Below are positions 41,690 to 54,720 of a stretch of 64,000 nucleotides of DNA, piece after piece. A program made the position numbers and the translations under genes. Location of the stretch: positions 240,001 to 304,000 of the forward strand of contig CAHIKZ030002025.1 in assembly GCA_903632075.3 (NCBI GenBank), given 5' to 3'. The notes beneath the pieces were generated by a model. The model ran no database searches and had not been told where the DNA came from. It saw only the letters and a program-made list of their open reading frames with translations. This DNA is from Acanthosepion pharaonis. Lineage: Eukaryota; Mollusca; Cephalopoda; Sepiida; Sepiidae. The stretch's first letter is position 1, and each line of letters starts with the position of its first letter.

Positions 41690-42040
41690 TTTTTGCCAAC
41701 TTTCTTCAGGACATAGGTGATCATGGCCTGCCACAATTTCCAAACCTTAGTAAAGTTTGTCTTTTTGCTATCTCTCCTAATAGCTGTTTGGCCAAACATT
41801 TACACACGCTCAGAGTGTATGTACTGTTTCCCACTGCATTTCTTGCCTTTAATATTTCCTGTGAATGTCGAATTTTCCTAGCATTCTTTCCTCATTATGT
41901 GCCTTAGAAATTTTCAACTATCTCTTTCTGATGTTAAGAATTTATTCTTTTTGCTTCATTTTCTCTAAAATGTCATTGATCACATGTTCAGCTAATGATA
42001 TTTTCAGCATCCTTCTGTAGAACATTTCTGTTGTCATTTT
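41690..42040 (-). mobile_element. RTE-like LINE C-terminal fragment
   Basis: The minus strand reads TTEMFYRRMLKISLAEHVIN, DILEKMKQKE*ILNIRKR, KAHNEERMLGKFDIH, then FTKVWKLWQAMITYVLKK. This is the same tail as at 22,670 and 23,862, in the opposite orientation. Frameshifts and stops throughout. Confidence 0.6.
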
Positions 42041-43090
42041 TCTTTATCTATGAGGATATTGTTGAGTATTCACTGCCATGGATTCATATTTTATTACAGT
42101 TTTTAGTTTTTTTTTCTTTTTTTTTAATAGTTTGCATAGCTTTAGATTTGTGTGATATTTGACAAACTCTTTTTTACCATTGATATGATAAGTAAGTAGT
42201 ATATAGCCGGCAGTTCTGAATAGATTTGGTGCCATGTATGACATCCATTTGCAAGTCTTGATATGTGCTCTCCCTTCTATGTGCTCTCCATTCTGTGCAC
42301 TCTCCATTTCAGTTGTTGCTGTTTTTGAAAGTCTTCAAGTGATGCGATTGTTAGTATTTAGTAATGTAGTTTGTGATTCTGTAGTACAAGTCTATAAGAT
42401 CCGATGAAGCTTTGTCTTCTGTAAGACTTAGAGGATGCATTCACTTTAAGCCATTTTTAATCCTTGATCTGAGGAAACAGTGGTATATAGCTGACAGTTT
42501 AGACATTTCAGAACAAATTGGATGCCATATATGATAGCCATGTGAGAGTCTAAGACTGGCAAGTTAATTTAAAAAACTGAATCAGGTCCTCAGGTTAATA
42601 TGTTGGTTTTCTAGCAGTGTTGAACAAAATTACCCTCAGTGCAACATCTCCTGTGTTCGGTTTCCATATTTCATTTCATAGTTAATTTGTTATAACTGAT
42701 CTATATGCCAATTGTATATAGCTGGTTGTTTGGACATTACCAAATGAGTTGGACATTGATATGACTTATAGATATAATGCTCAAGAATTAACAATGAAAA
42801 TCGGAAGTCAAAATGGCTACAATTTAAAGAATAAAGGAAAAACAGTGAAAAGTAAAAAAAACAAAAAAGAAAACAATAAGAAGTGAGTGGAAAGTGAAAA
42901 AGACAATGAAAAGGACAAATAACCACGACATTCTATATGTATGCACATACATGCAGATGAGTGAATAGGCACACATGTGCAAAAGCAGACATGGAAGCAC
43001 CCACATATGCTATGAAAAAATGCATCTATGAAAAGTGTGTACAAAAAGAAACATCAAGAAGTATAAGAAGTCAATTATTGATACCTTCTG
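42041..43090. other. Non-coding region with three short related segments
   Basis: GTATATAGCCGGCAGTT (42,197), GTATATAGCTGACAGTT (42,483) and GTATATAGCTGGTTGTT (42,714) head three loosely related segments of 60-80 bp that continue into 'TGCCAT.TATGA...CCAT'. A small GTGCTCTCC triplet repeat lies at 42,265-42,305. No gene. Confidence 0.4.
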
Positions 43091-43104
43091 AAGAGTGGGC
43101 AGAA

Positions 43105-44040
43105 TGATTCTCAGAGGGTCCGTCTATAAAAACTAAAGTTTACGGTAGACCCTGGTAAATGTACAGTTTGAGAACCAACGTGAGGAATGCAGTTAACGTG
43201 ATATTTCCTTGCTGGAATGAAAGCATCAATGCTGGTTTTCACTCAGGAGGAGACCTCAGATGCAGATTTTTGAACAGGTTGATTAAAAACTTCATTCCAA
43301 GGGATGTCACAACGAAAATCACGGAACAAGTTCCAATTCACTCATTGATAACAGAAAGATATTCTGTTGGTAAGAGATTCTTGGTTGGTAGGGGGCAGAA
43401 AGAGATGTTTACAGACACTACTACATGATCAGAGTTGCCAAGAGGGCAGAGCTGCATAGTATGACATGAGTCAGAGAGGTAAAAAAGAGATCTAGAAGAG
43501 AAGCGTGTCCATCAGTGTTACTGTTGTAATGTGTCAGGATGTCCACCACTGGCATGAGAGATTGAGTGATTGAGAAGTTCAGGGTTTGGGTGCAAGCAAG
43601 GTTAGTGACAGAAGGTTTAAGCCACCTGGCATAGTGGACATTAAAGTCATGGAAGACAAATATATTTGTAAACAGGTATAGGGAAATGGCCTTGTTTATA
43701 TTATCAGAAATACTATCTAGCATGCTACAGTCATGAGAGGAAGGGGAATGGTAGCGAAAGAAGAGATAGCTGATTGAATTAAGTAGAGAGAGATGGAGAC
43801 ACATGTAAGAATGGTCTGGAGATTCAAGAGATAGTTTTCTAGCCAGCAGGATATATTTGTGAACATAAACTCCAGGCCATGCATGTGGACATTAGAGTTC
43901 TTCCTAAGGAGAGGAATAGAGTGAAAAATCGAAAAGTCAGAGGAGGAGGTTTGATGAGTTAAGATTAGCAAGGATGTCTGGAGACTTTTTGAGGAGTAAT
44001 GACTCCACACTTCAAAAGTTTGTATGAATGCCATGAATGT
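43105..44040 (-). pseudogene. LINE endonuclease-domain and linker remnant
   Basis: The minus strand reads NSNVHMHGLEFMFTNISCWL, then SISLYLIQSAISSF, SMLDSISDNINKAISLYLF, TNIFVFHDFNVHYARWLK, FSITQSLMPVVDILTHYNSN, ASLLDLFFTSLTHVILC, and further on VKTSIDAFIPARKYHV. This is the order of an APE-type LINE endonuclease: 'HGLGVYV', 'FVFGDFNAHH' (the Asp-Asn pair is kept, the glycine is His here), 'VDFPTR', 'LLDLFL'. The linker follows towards the RT. Two or more frameshifts; no RT follows. Confidence 0.7.
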
Positions 44041-44105
44041 TGGAGAATGAAATGAGGGATTTATATGTTTTTTGTTGAACTGGTTTAGTTTTATATCTTT
44101 GGTTG
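44041..44105. other. Junction between LINE remnant and satellite
   Basis: About 65 bp of T-rich sequence. The satellite starts mid-unit with CTATGGACTATTCCGTTTTG at 44,106. Confidence 0.5.
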
Positions 44106-47100
44106 CTATGGACTATTCCGTTTTGATCACATGGAAAGTCACATCAAAGACACGATTTGGTATCAGACAGAAAATGAATGAAAAGAAAGAGGGAAAAAGA
44201 AAAAAAAAATGTTTCTCTCTTGGAAGAAAGAAATGTTAATAAGTCAAATAAATAATGGACTATTCCGTTTTGATCACATGGAAAGAACAATAAAAGACAT
44301 GATTTGGTATCAGACAAAAAATGAAAAAGAAAGAATGAAAAAGAGGAAAAGATGAAAGAAAGAAAAAAAAAAGAAATTTAATGTCTCCTCATAAATAATG
44401 GACTATTCCGTTTTGATCACATGGAAAGTCACATCAAAGACACGATTTGGTATCAGACAGAAAATGAAAGAAAGAAAAAAAAAAAAAGAAGGGAAGATAG
44501 AAATGTTTAATGTCTCCTCATAAATAATGGACTATTCCGTTTTGATGAATGGAAAAAGGAACATCAAAGACACGATTTGGTATCAGACAGAAAGAATGAA
44601 ATGAAAGAAAGAAATGAAAGAAAGAAAGGAAGATAGAAATGTTTAATGTCTCCTCATAAATAATGGACTATTCCGTTTTGATCACATGGAAAGTCAAATC
44701 AAAGACACGATTTGGTATCAGACAGAAAATGAACTCTTGAAAAAGAAAAAAAGAAAGAAAAAAGAAAGAAAGAAAATGTTTAATGTCTCCTCATAAATAA
44801 TGGACTATTCCGTTTTTTTGATCAATGAAAAGACAAAAAAGACACGATTTGAAATCAGACAGAAAATGAAAGAAAGAAAGAAAAAAAGAAAAAAAGGAAG
44901 ATAGAAATGTTTAATGTCTCCTCATAAATAATGGACTATTCCGTTTTGATCACATGGAAAGAAAAATCAAATCAAAGAAAAGAAATGAAAATCAAAGAAA
45001 AAAAGGAAAAAGAAAGAAAATGTTTAAAAGAAAGAAAAATAAAGGAAATGTTTTGAAAATGGAAAAAAAAAAGACCTCATAAATAATGGACTATTCCGTT
45101 TTGATCGTGGGAAAGAAGAAATGAAAAGACCTAATAAATAATGGAAATTCTGTTTTGATGAAATGGAAAATCAGAAAAAGAAAAATCAAAGAAGAAATGA
45201 AAAAAAGAAAAAAAGATCGAAAAGAAATGTTTAATGTCTCCTCATAAATAATGGACTATTCCGTTTTGATCACATGGAAGTCACAAAAAAACATATTTGG
45301 TATCAGAAAAAAATGAAAGAAAAAAAAGGTAAAAAGAAAGAAGAAAAGAAAAAAAATGTTTAATGTCTCCTCATAAATAATGGACTATTCCGTTTTGATC
45401 GCATGGAAAAAATAACAAAAAAGACACGATTTGGTTTCAGAAAGAAAAAAAAAGAAAGAAAGAAAAAAAGAAAAAAAAAAGAAAGAAAGAAATGTTTTTG
45501 TTTAATACCTCATAAATAATGGACTATTCCGTTTTGATCACATAAAAAAAATGGACATCAAAAAGAAACGATTTGAAAGTTTTGAAAGAAAGAAAGAAAA
45601 GAAAAAAAAAGAAAGAAAGAAAGAAAATGAAAGAAAGAAATGTTTAAATCTCCTCATAAATAATGGACTATTCCGTTTTGATCACATGGAAAAGAAGGAT
45701 CAAAGACACGATTTGGTTTCAGACAAAAAAATGAAAGAAAGAAAAAAAAAGAAAGAAAGAAGAAGAAAGAAAGAAATGTTTAAAAAATCCTCATAAATAA
45801 TGGACTATTCCGTTTTGATCACGTGGAAAAGACAAAAAGACACGATTTGGTATCAGACAAAAAAATGAAAGAAAGAATAAAAAAAAAAAAAAAAAGATAG
45901 AAATGTTTAAAGAATAAATAATGGACTATTCCGTTTTGATCACATAAATAATCAAACTATTTGGTTTCAGACAGAAAATGAAAGAAAGAAAGAAAAGAAG
46001 AAAAAAGAAAAGAAATGTTTAATGTGGTTTCAAAATAATGGACTATTCCGTTTTGAATGGAAAAAAAAGAAAAAAGATTTGGTATCAGAAAAATGAAAGA
46101 AAGAAAAAAAAGAAGAGGAAGATAGAAATGTTTCCTGTCTCCTCATAAATAATGGACTATTCCGTTTTGATCTTGTGGAAAGACACATCAAAGAAACGAT
46201 TTGGTTTCAGAAGAAAATGAAAAGAAAGAATGAAAGAAAAAAGGGAAAGATAGAAATGTTTAATGTCTCCTCATAAATAATGGACTATTCCGTTTTGATC
46301 ACATGGAAAGAAGACCTAATAAAAATGGAGATATTTGGTATCAGACTAGAAAATGAAAGAAAAAAAGAAAGAAAAAAAAAGAAGAAAGATAGAAAAATGT
46401 TTAATTTGAAATCCTCATAAATAATGGACTATTCCGTTTTGATCACATGAAAAGTCAATCAAAGACACGATTTGGTATCAGACAGAAAAAAAAGAAAGAA
46501 AGAAAAAAGAAGGAAAGAAAGAAAGAAATGTTTAATGTCTCCTCATAAATAATGGACTATTCCGTTTTGATCATGGAAAGAAAAAGAATAAAAAAGACAC
46601 TATTTGGTTTCAGACAGAAAATGAATGAAAGAAAGAAAGAAAAAAGAAAGAAAAGAAACGTCTGTTTAATCTCCTCATAAATAATGGACTATTCCGTTTT
46701 GATCACGTGGAAAAGAAATCAAAAAGACAATAAATTTGGTATTCGTTGTTTTGAAAATGAAAGAAAAAAAAAAAAAAAGAAAAGAAAGAAAAAAATGTTT
46801 AAATAATGGAAATTCAAAGAATCCTCATAAATAATGGACTATTCCGTTTTGATCACATTGGAAAGAAAAAAACAAAGAAAAAAAAACACTATTTGTTTTT
46901 TTGAAAAAAAATGGAAAGAAAGAAAGAAAAATGGAAAGAAGAAAAGAAGAAATGTTTAATCTCCAGTTATGTTCATAAATAATGGACTATTCCGTTTTGA
47001 TCACGTGGGAAAGACCTTTTAAAACTAAAAATAATGGACTATTCCGTTTTTTTTTGAGGAAAGAAAAAAAAGAAAAAAAAGATAAAAAAAAAAATGAAAG

Positions 47101-47390
47101 AAAGAAAAAGGAAATAGAAATGTTTAATGTCTCCTCAAAAAATAATGGACTATTCCGTTTTTGATCAAATGGAAAGAAAAAGACACGTTTTGGTAAAGAG
47201 AAAAGAAAAAAAAAAGAAAAAAAAAGAAAGAAAGAAAAAAGGTGTTTAAAGTCTCCTGTTTAATACCTCATAAATAATGGACTATTCCGTTTTGATCACG
47301 TGGATGGAAAGTCACAAAAAAGACACTATTTGGTTTCGAATGAAAAAAAAAAAAGAAAGAAAAAAAAAAGAAAGAAAGAAAGATGTTTAA
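44106..47390. repeat. Satellite subregion 1 (type A units)
   Basis: Core followed by CACATGG, second block mostly CACGATTTGGTATCAGACAG at first and TTTGGTTTCAG later, link TTTAATGTCTCCTCATAAAT without the GCCAAT insert. Units at 44.4-44.8 kb are nearly identical apart from spacer length. Confidence 0.8.
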
Positions 47391-50300
47391 TGAAATGCCA
47401 ATACCTCATAAATAATGGACTATTCCGTTTTGATCACATGGAAAAAAAAAAAAAAAAGGAAATTTGGTTTCAATTGAAAAAAATGAAAAAAAGAAAGAAA
47501 AAAAAAGAAAGAAAGAAAATGTTTAATGTCTCCTAAATCCTCATAAATAATGGACTATTCCGTTTTGATCACGTGGAAAGAAAAAAAAGATGGAAAAGAA
47601 ATTTGTTTTTTAAAGAAAAATGTTTTGAAAGAAAAAAAAAAAAAAAAAAAAAGAAAAGAAAGAAATGTTTAACGTCTCCTGCCAATGCCTCATAAATAAT
47701 GGACTATTCCGTTTTGATCACGTGGAAAAAAAAAACAAAAGACACGATTTAAAAAAAGACAGAAAATGAAAAAAAAATGAAAAAAAAAAGAAAGAAAGAA
47801 ATGTTTAATTCTCCTGCCAATGCCTCATAAATAATGGACTATTCCGTTTTGATCACATGGAAAAGAAAAAAAAGACATATTTAATAAATAAGACAGAAAA
47901 TTGAAAGAAAGAATGAAAAAAAAGAAAAGAAAGAAATGTTTAATGTCTCCTCCAATACCTCATAAATAATGGACTATTCCGTTTTGATCATGGAAAAGAA
48001 AAAAGAAAAAAACACTATTTGGTTTTCAGTTTGAAAAAATGAAAAGAAGAAAAAAAAAAAAGAAAAAAAGTGTTTAATGTTGCCAATACCTCATAAATAA
48101 TGGACTATTCCGTTTTTTTGATCAAATGGAAAAAAAAAAAATAAAAGACAATTTATTTGGTTTCAGAAAAAAAAAAAAGAAAGAAAAAAAAAAGAAAGAA
48201 AGAAGTGTTTAATGTCTCCTGCCAATACCTCATAAATAATGGACTATTTGGTTTTGATCACATGGAAAAAAAAGAAATCAAAGAGACTATTTGGTTTCAG
48301 AAAAAAAAAAAAGAATGAAAGAAAGAAAGAAAAAAAGAAATGTTGAATGTCGAAATAAATAATGGAAAATAATTTTGAAATAATGATCTATTGACATTTT
48401 GATCACATGATTTGGTTTCAGAGAAAAATGAAAAAAGAATAAAAGAAAGAAAAAGAAAAATGTTGAATGTCTCCTCATAAATAATGGAATTCCGTTTTGA
48501 AATGAAAAAGAAAAAGACACGAAAGGTTTCAAAGACAAAAAAATGAAAGAAAGAATGAAGAAAGAAAATAATGGACTATTCCCTTTTAAATAATGGACTA
48601 TTCCGTTTTGAAAATGGAAAAAAGAAATCAAAGACACTATTTGGTTTCAGGAAGAAAAAAAGAAAGAAAAGAAAAAAAAAGTGTTTAAGAAATTTCCAAT
48701 GCCTCATAAATAATGGACTATTCCGTTTTGATCGCATGGAAAAATCAAAAAAGACATATTTGGTTTCAGAAGAAAAAATGAAAGAAAGAAAGAAAAAGAA
48801 AGAAAGAAAAAAAACGAACGTCTCCTTTCTAAATACCTCATAAATAATGGACTATTCCGTTTTTGATGAGAAGAACGGAAAAGAAAAAAAAAATAATAAA
48901 AAATAAAATTTGAAAGAAAAAAAAAAAAGAAAGAAAGAAAAAAAAAGTTTAAAAAAGAAATGTCTCCTGAAAATGTCTCAAAATAAATAATGGACTATTC
49001 CGTTTTGATCAAAGAAATAATGGAGATATTCGAAGAATATTTGGTTTCATGAAGAATTGAAAAAAGAAAGAAAAAAGAAAAAAAAAAAAGAAAGAAAGAA
49101 AGAAATGTTTAAAAGAAATAAATAATGGACTATTCCGAATGTGAAAGAAAAAAGAACTATTTGGTTTCACACAGAAAAAGAAAAAAAAAAAAAAAGAAAA
49201 AAGAAAGAAAGAAATGAAAGAAAATGTCTCCTGAAATACCTCATAAATAATGGACTATTCCGTTTTTGATCAAAAAACGTGGAAAGACATAAAAAAAATG
49301 ATTTGGTTTAAAGAAAAAAAAAAAAAGAAAGAAAGAAAGAAAAAAGAAAAAAGTGTTTAATGTCTCCTTTCAATACCTCATAAATAATGGACTATTCCGT
49401 TTTGATCGCATGGAAAAGAAAAAATAACAAACTAAAGTGATTTAATCAAAAAAGAAAAATGAAAGAAAAAGAAAAAAAAAAAAGGGTGTTTAAAGAAAGA
49501 AATTTTTAATACCTCATAAATAATGGACTATTCCGTTTTGATCACATGGAAAGAAAAAAAAAACACTATTTGGTTTCAATGGAAAAAAAGAAAGAAATGA
49601 AAGAAAAAGAAAGAAAGAAAGAAATGTTTAATGTCTCCTCCAATACCTCATAAATAATGGACTATTCCGTTTTGATCACATGGAAAAAAAAGACATATCA
49701 AAGACACAATTTGGTTTCAGTGAAAAAAGAAAGAAAGAAAGAAAAAAAAAAAAAGAAAGAAAAATCTCCTGTTTGCCAATACCTCATAAATAATGGACTA
49801 TTCCGTTTTGATTGCATGGAAAAAGAAGAAAAATAAATAACACTATTTGGTTTTCAGAAAGAGAAAAAAGAAAGAAAAGAAAAAAAAAAGAAAAGAAAAA
49901 AATGTTTAATGTCTCCTTCCAAATAACCTCATAAATAATGGACTATTCCGTTTTGATCGCGTGGAAAAAAAAAAAAGAGAAAATGAGAAAAAAAAGTGAA
50001 AGAAAGAAAAAAAAAAAAAGAAAAAAAAGAAAGAAAGAAATGGAAAAGAATCAAAAAATGTCTAATGAAATGAAAAAATAAATGAAAGAAATGGACTATT
50101 CCGTTTTGATGATAAAAAAAATGGAAAAGACACTATTTGGTTTCAATGAAAAAGAAAAAATTGAAAAAAAAAAAAAAAAAGAAAGAAAGAAGTGTTTAAT
50201 GTCTCCTAAAAAATACCTCATAAATAATGGACTATTCCGTTTTGATCACATGGAAAGAAAAAGAAAAAAGACATTATTTGGTTTCAGAAAAGAAAAATGA

Positions 50301-53300
50301 AAATGAAAGAAAAAAAAAAAAAGAAAAGAAAAAAGAAATGTTTAATGTCTCCTGCTAATATAAATAAATAATGGACTATTCCGTTTTGAGAACATGGAAA
50401 GAAAAGACAAAGATTTGGAATTTGGTTTCAGAAAAAAATGAAAGAAAGAATGAAAAAAAGAAAAAAAGAAAGAAATGTCTCCTGAAAATACCTCATAAAT
50501 AATGGACTATTCCGTTTTGATCACATGAAAAAAAAAAAAAAAAAAGACACTATTTGGTTTCAGAAAAAGAAAAAAAAAAAAGAAAGAAAGAAAAAAAGAA
50601 AGAAAGAAAAGAAAGAAATGTTTAACGTCTCCTGCAAATACCTCATAAATAATGGACTATTCCGTTTTGATCACATGGAAAAAAAAAAAAAAAAATATTT
50701 GTTTTTGGTTTCAGAAAGAAAATGAAAAAAAAAAAAAGAAAGAAAGAAAGAATAGAAATGTTTAATGTCTCCTGCCAATACCTCATAAATAATGGACTAT
50801 TTCGTTTTTGATCACATGAAAAAAAAGACAAAAAGACACTATTTGGTTCAGAAAGAAAATGAAAGAAAAAAAAAAAAAAAAAAAAAAAGAAATGTCTCCT
50901 GCCAATACCTCATAAATAATGGACTATTCCGTTTTGATCACATGGAAAGAAAAAAAAAAGACATATTTGAATAAAGAAAAAAAAAAAAATGAAAAAAAAA
51001 AAGAAAAAAGAAGGAAAGAAAGTCTGTTTAAAATCCTCATAAATAATGGACTATTCCGTTTTGATCACATGGAAAAGCCACAAAAAAGACACTATTTGGT
51101 ATGTTTGAGAAAATGAAAGAAAAAAGAAAAAGGAAAGAAAAAATAAAATGTTGCCAATACCCTCATAAATAATGGACTATTCCGTTTTGATGCATGGAAA
51201 GAAAAAAAGAAATAACTTGGTTTGAAAGAAAGAAAAAAGAAAATGAAAAAAAAAAAAGAATTTGGAAAGAAAAGTGGGGAATAAATAATGGACTATTCCG
51301 TTTTGATAGAAATGAAAAAAAAAAGAAAAAAAAAAATAAATAATGGACTATTCCGTTTTGAAACATGGAAAAATCAAAAAAAAAAAAAAAAAAAATGAAA
51401 GAAAAGAAAAAGAAAGTTTAACGTCTTTGCCAATACCTAATAAATAATGGACTATTCCGTTTTGATCGCATGAAAAAAAAGACATAAAAAAGACACTATT
51501 TGGTTTCAGAAAAAAAAAGAAAGAAAGAAGAAAAAAAAAAGAAAAAGAAAGAAATGTTCCAATGTCTCCTCATAAAATGGACTATTCCGTTTTGATCATG
51601 TGGAAAGTGAAAAAAGGACTATTTGGTTTTGAAAGAAAAAAGAAAGAAAGAAAGAAAAAAGAAAAAAAGTTAGAAGAAATGTCAATGTCTAATAAAGATT
51701 TAATGGACTATTTTGTTTTGATGGAAAGAGTGGAAAAAAATCAAAGAAAAGTAAAAAAAAAAAGAAAGAAAGAAAAAAAGAAAGTGTTTAATGTCTCCTT
51801 AATACCTCATAAATAATGGACTATTCCGTTTTGATCGTGGAATGAAAAAGACATATCAAAAGACACTATTTGGTTTCAATGAGAAAGAAAAAAGAAAAAA
51901 AAAAAGAAAGAAAAGTGTTTAATGTCTGTTTAAATACCTCATAAATAATGGACTATTCCGTTTTGATCACATGGAAAAAAAAAAAAAAAGACAAGATTTG
52001 GTTTCAATGAAAAAAAAATGAAAGAAAAAAAAAAAAGAAAGAAAGGAGGAAATGTCTTTTAATACCTCATAAATAATGGACTATTCCGTTTTTGATTGCA
52101 TGGAAAAAAAAAAAAAAGAACGATTTGGTTTCAGTGAAAAAGAAAATGAAAAAAAAGAAAAAAAAAGAAAAAAGAAAGAAAGAAATGTCTTGTTGCCAAT
52201 TCCTCATAAATAATGGACTATTCCGTTTTGATCGCATGGAAAAAAGAAAATAAAAAAAATAATGGGATTTGGTTTCAGTGAAAAAATGAAAAAAAAAAAA
52301 AAAAAAGGAAGAAAGAAAGAAATCTGGAAAATGCCAATCCTCATAAATAATGGACTATTCCGTTTTGATCGATGGAAAAAAAATAAAAAAGACATTATTT
52401 GGTTTCAGTGAGAAAAAAAAAGAAAGAAAGAAAGAAAAAGAAGAAAGATTTAAAATCTCTTGCCAATTCCTCATAAATAATGGACTATTCCGTTTTTGAT
52501 TGCATGGAAAAAATGAAAAAAAGATACTATTTGGTTTCACTGAAAGAAAAAAAAAAAAAGAAAGAAAAAAAAAGAAGAAAGAAAAATGTTTAGAAAGTTT
52601 CCAATACCTCATAAATAATGGACTATTCCGTTTTGATCGCATGGAAAGAAAAAAAAAAGATACGATTTGGTATTTGAAAGAAAAGAAAAAGAAAGAAAGA
52701 AAAAAAAAGAAAGAAAGAAAAAATGTTTAATGTCTCTTGCCAATACCTCATAAATAATGGACTATTCCGTTTTGATCATACATGGAAAAAGAAGGAAAAG
52801 ACACGACTTGGTTTCACTGAGAAAATGAAAGAAAGAAAGAAAAAAGAAAAAGAGGAAAAGAAATGAAAGCCAATCCTCATAAATAATAAATAACTATTCC
52901 GTTTTGATTGCGTGGAAAAATGGAAAAGAAAAAAAGACACTACTTGGTTTCAGAAAAGAAAGAAAAAAGAAAGAAAAGAAAGAAAAAAAAAGAAAAAATT
53001 TGAAGAATGTGTTCTCCTGTCAATACCTCATAAATAATGGACTATTCCGTTTTGATCGCAAAAAAAAAGACAGGAAAAAAGACACTATTTGGTTTGGAAA
53101 GAAAGAAAATGAAAAAAGAAAGAAAGAAAGAAAGAAAAAAAAGAAAAAATGTTTAATGTCTCCTGCCAATACCTCATAAATAATGGACTATTCCGTTTTG
53201 ATCACATGGAAAGAAAGAAAAAAAAAAACACGATTTTTTCAGAAAAAGAAAGAAAAGAAAAGAAAAAAGAAAGAAAAAATGGAGGAAGAAAGAAATGTTG

Positions 53301-54720
53301 AAATGTCTGGTTTTGTCAATACCTCATAAATAATGGACTATTCCGTTTTGATTGCATGGAAAAAAAAAGAAATCAAAGAACTACTTGGTTTCAGACAGAA
53401 AATGAAAAAAGAAAAAAAAAAAAGAAAAAAAAAGAAAAAAAGAAAAAAAAAATGTCTAATGCCAATACCTCATAAATAATGGACTATTCCGTTTTGATCG
53501 CATGAAAAGAAAAATCATAAAAAAGACACTACTTGGTTTCAAAAAGAAAAATGAAAGAAAAAAAAGAAAGAAAGAAAAAAGGAAGAAAAAATGTTTAATG
53601 TCAATACCTCATAAATAATGGACTATTCCATTTTGATGTAAAATGAAAAAAAAATGAAAAAAGACAAATTTTTGGTTTCAGAAAGAAAAATGAAAAGAAA
53701 AAAAGAAAGAAAAAAGAAGGAAAAGAAAGAAATGTTTAATGTGTCCAATACCTCATAAATAATGGACTATTCCGTTTTGATCACATGGAAAAAAATGGAA
53801 AAAGACACTATTTGGTTTCATTGAGAAAAATGAAAAAAAGAAAAAAAAAAAAAAAAAAAGAAAGAAATGTTTAATGTCAATCCTCATAAATAATGGACTA
53901 TTCCGTTTTGATCACATGGAAAGAAACAAAAAGACACTATTTGGTTTCAATCAGAAAAAAAAAAAGAAAAAAAAAAAAAAGAAAGAAGGGAAGATAAAAA
54001 CGTCTTTTCAATACCTCATAAATAATGGACTATTCCGTTTTGATCACATGGAAAAAGAAAAAAGACACTATTTGGTTTCACTGAGAAAATGAAAAAGAAA
54101 GAAAAAAAAGAAGAAAGAAAGAAAATGTTTAATGTCTCCTCATAAATAATGGACTATTCCGTTTTGATCGTGAGATGGAAAGACATATCAAAGACACGAT
54201 TTGGTTTCAGACAGAAAATGAAAGAAAAAGAATGAAAAAAAAGAAAGAAAAAGGGAAGATAGAAATGTTTAATGTCTCCTCAATAAATAATGGAATTTCT
54301 ATTTTGTTTTTGATCAAATGAAAAAAAAAAACATAAAAAGACACTATTTGGTTTCAATGAGAAAATGAAAGAAAAAAGAAAAAAAAAAAAGAAAGAAAAA
54401 AAGTTTAAAACTCCTTGTCAATACCTCATAAATAATGGAACTATTCCGTTTTGATTGCATAAAGAAACAAAAACATATCAAAGACACTACTTGGTTTCAT
54501 TTTGAAAAGAAAAAAATGAAAGAAAGAAAAAAAAAAAGAAAAGATAAAGCGTTTAATGTCTCTTTCAATGTCCTCATAAATAATAAACTATTCCTGTTTT
54601 GATCACATGGAAAAAGACATATCAAAGACACTACTTGGTTTCAACAGAAAATGAAAGAAAAGAAAAAAAATGAAAAAGAAAAAGAAAGAAAAAAGATAAA
54701 ATTTGTTTAAAATCTCCTGC
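47391..54720. repeat. Satellite subregion 2 (intermediate units)
   Basis: The link gains GCCAATACCTCATAAATAAT from about 47.4 kb. The core is followed by CACATGG, CGCATGG or TTGCATGG, and the second block is usually CACTATTTGGTTTCAG, then CACTACTTGGTTTCA towards the right end. Confidence 0.7.
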
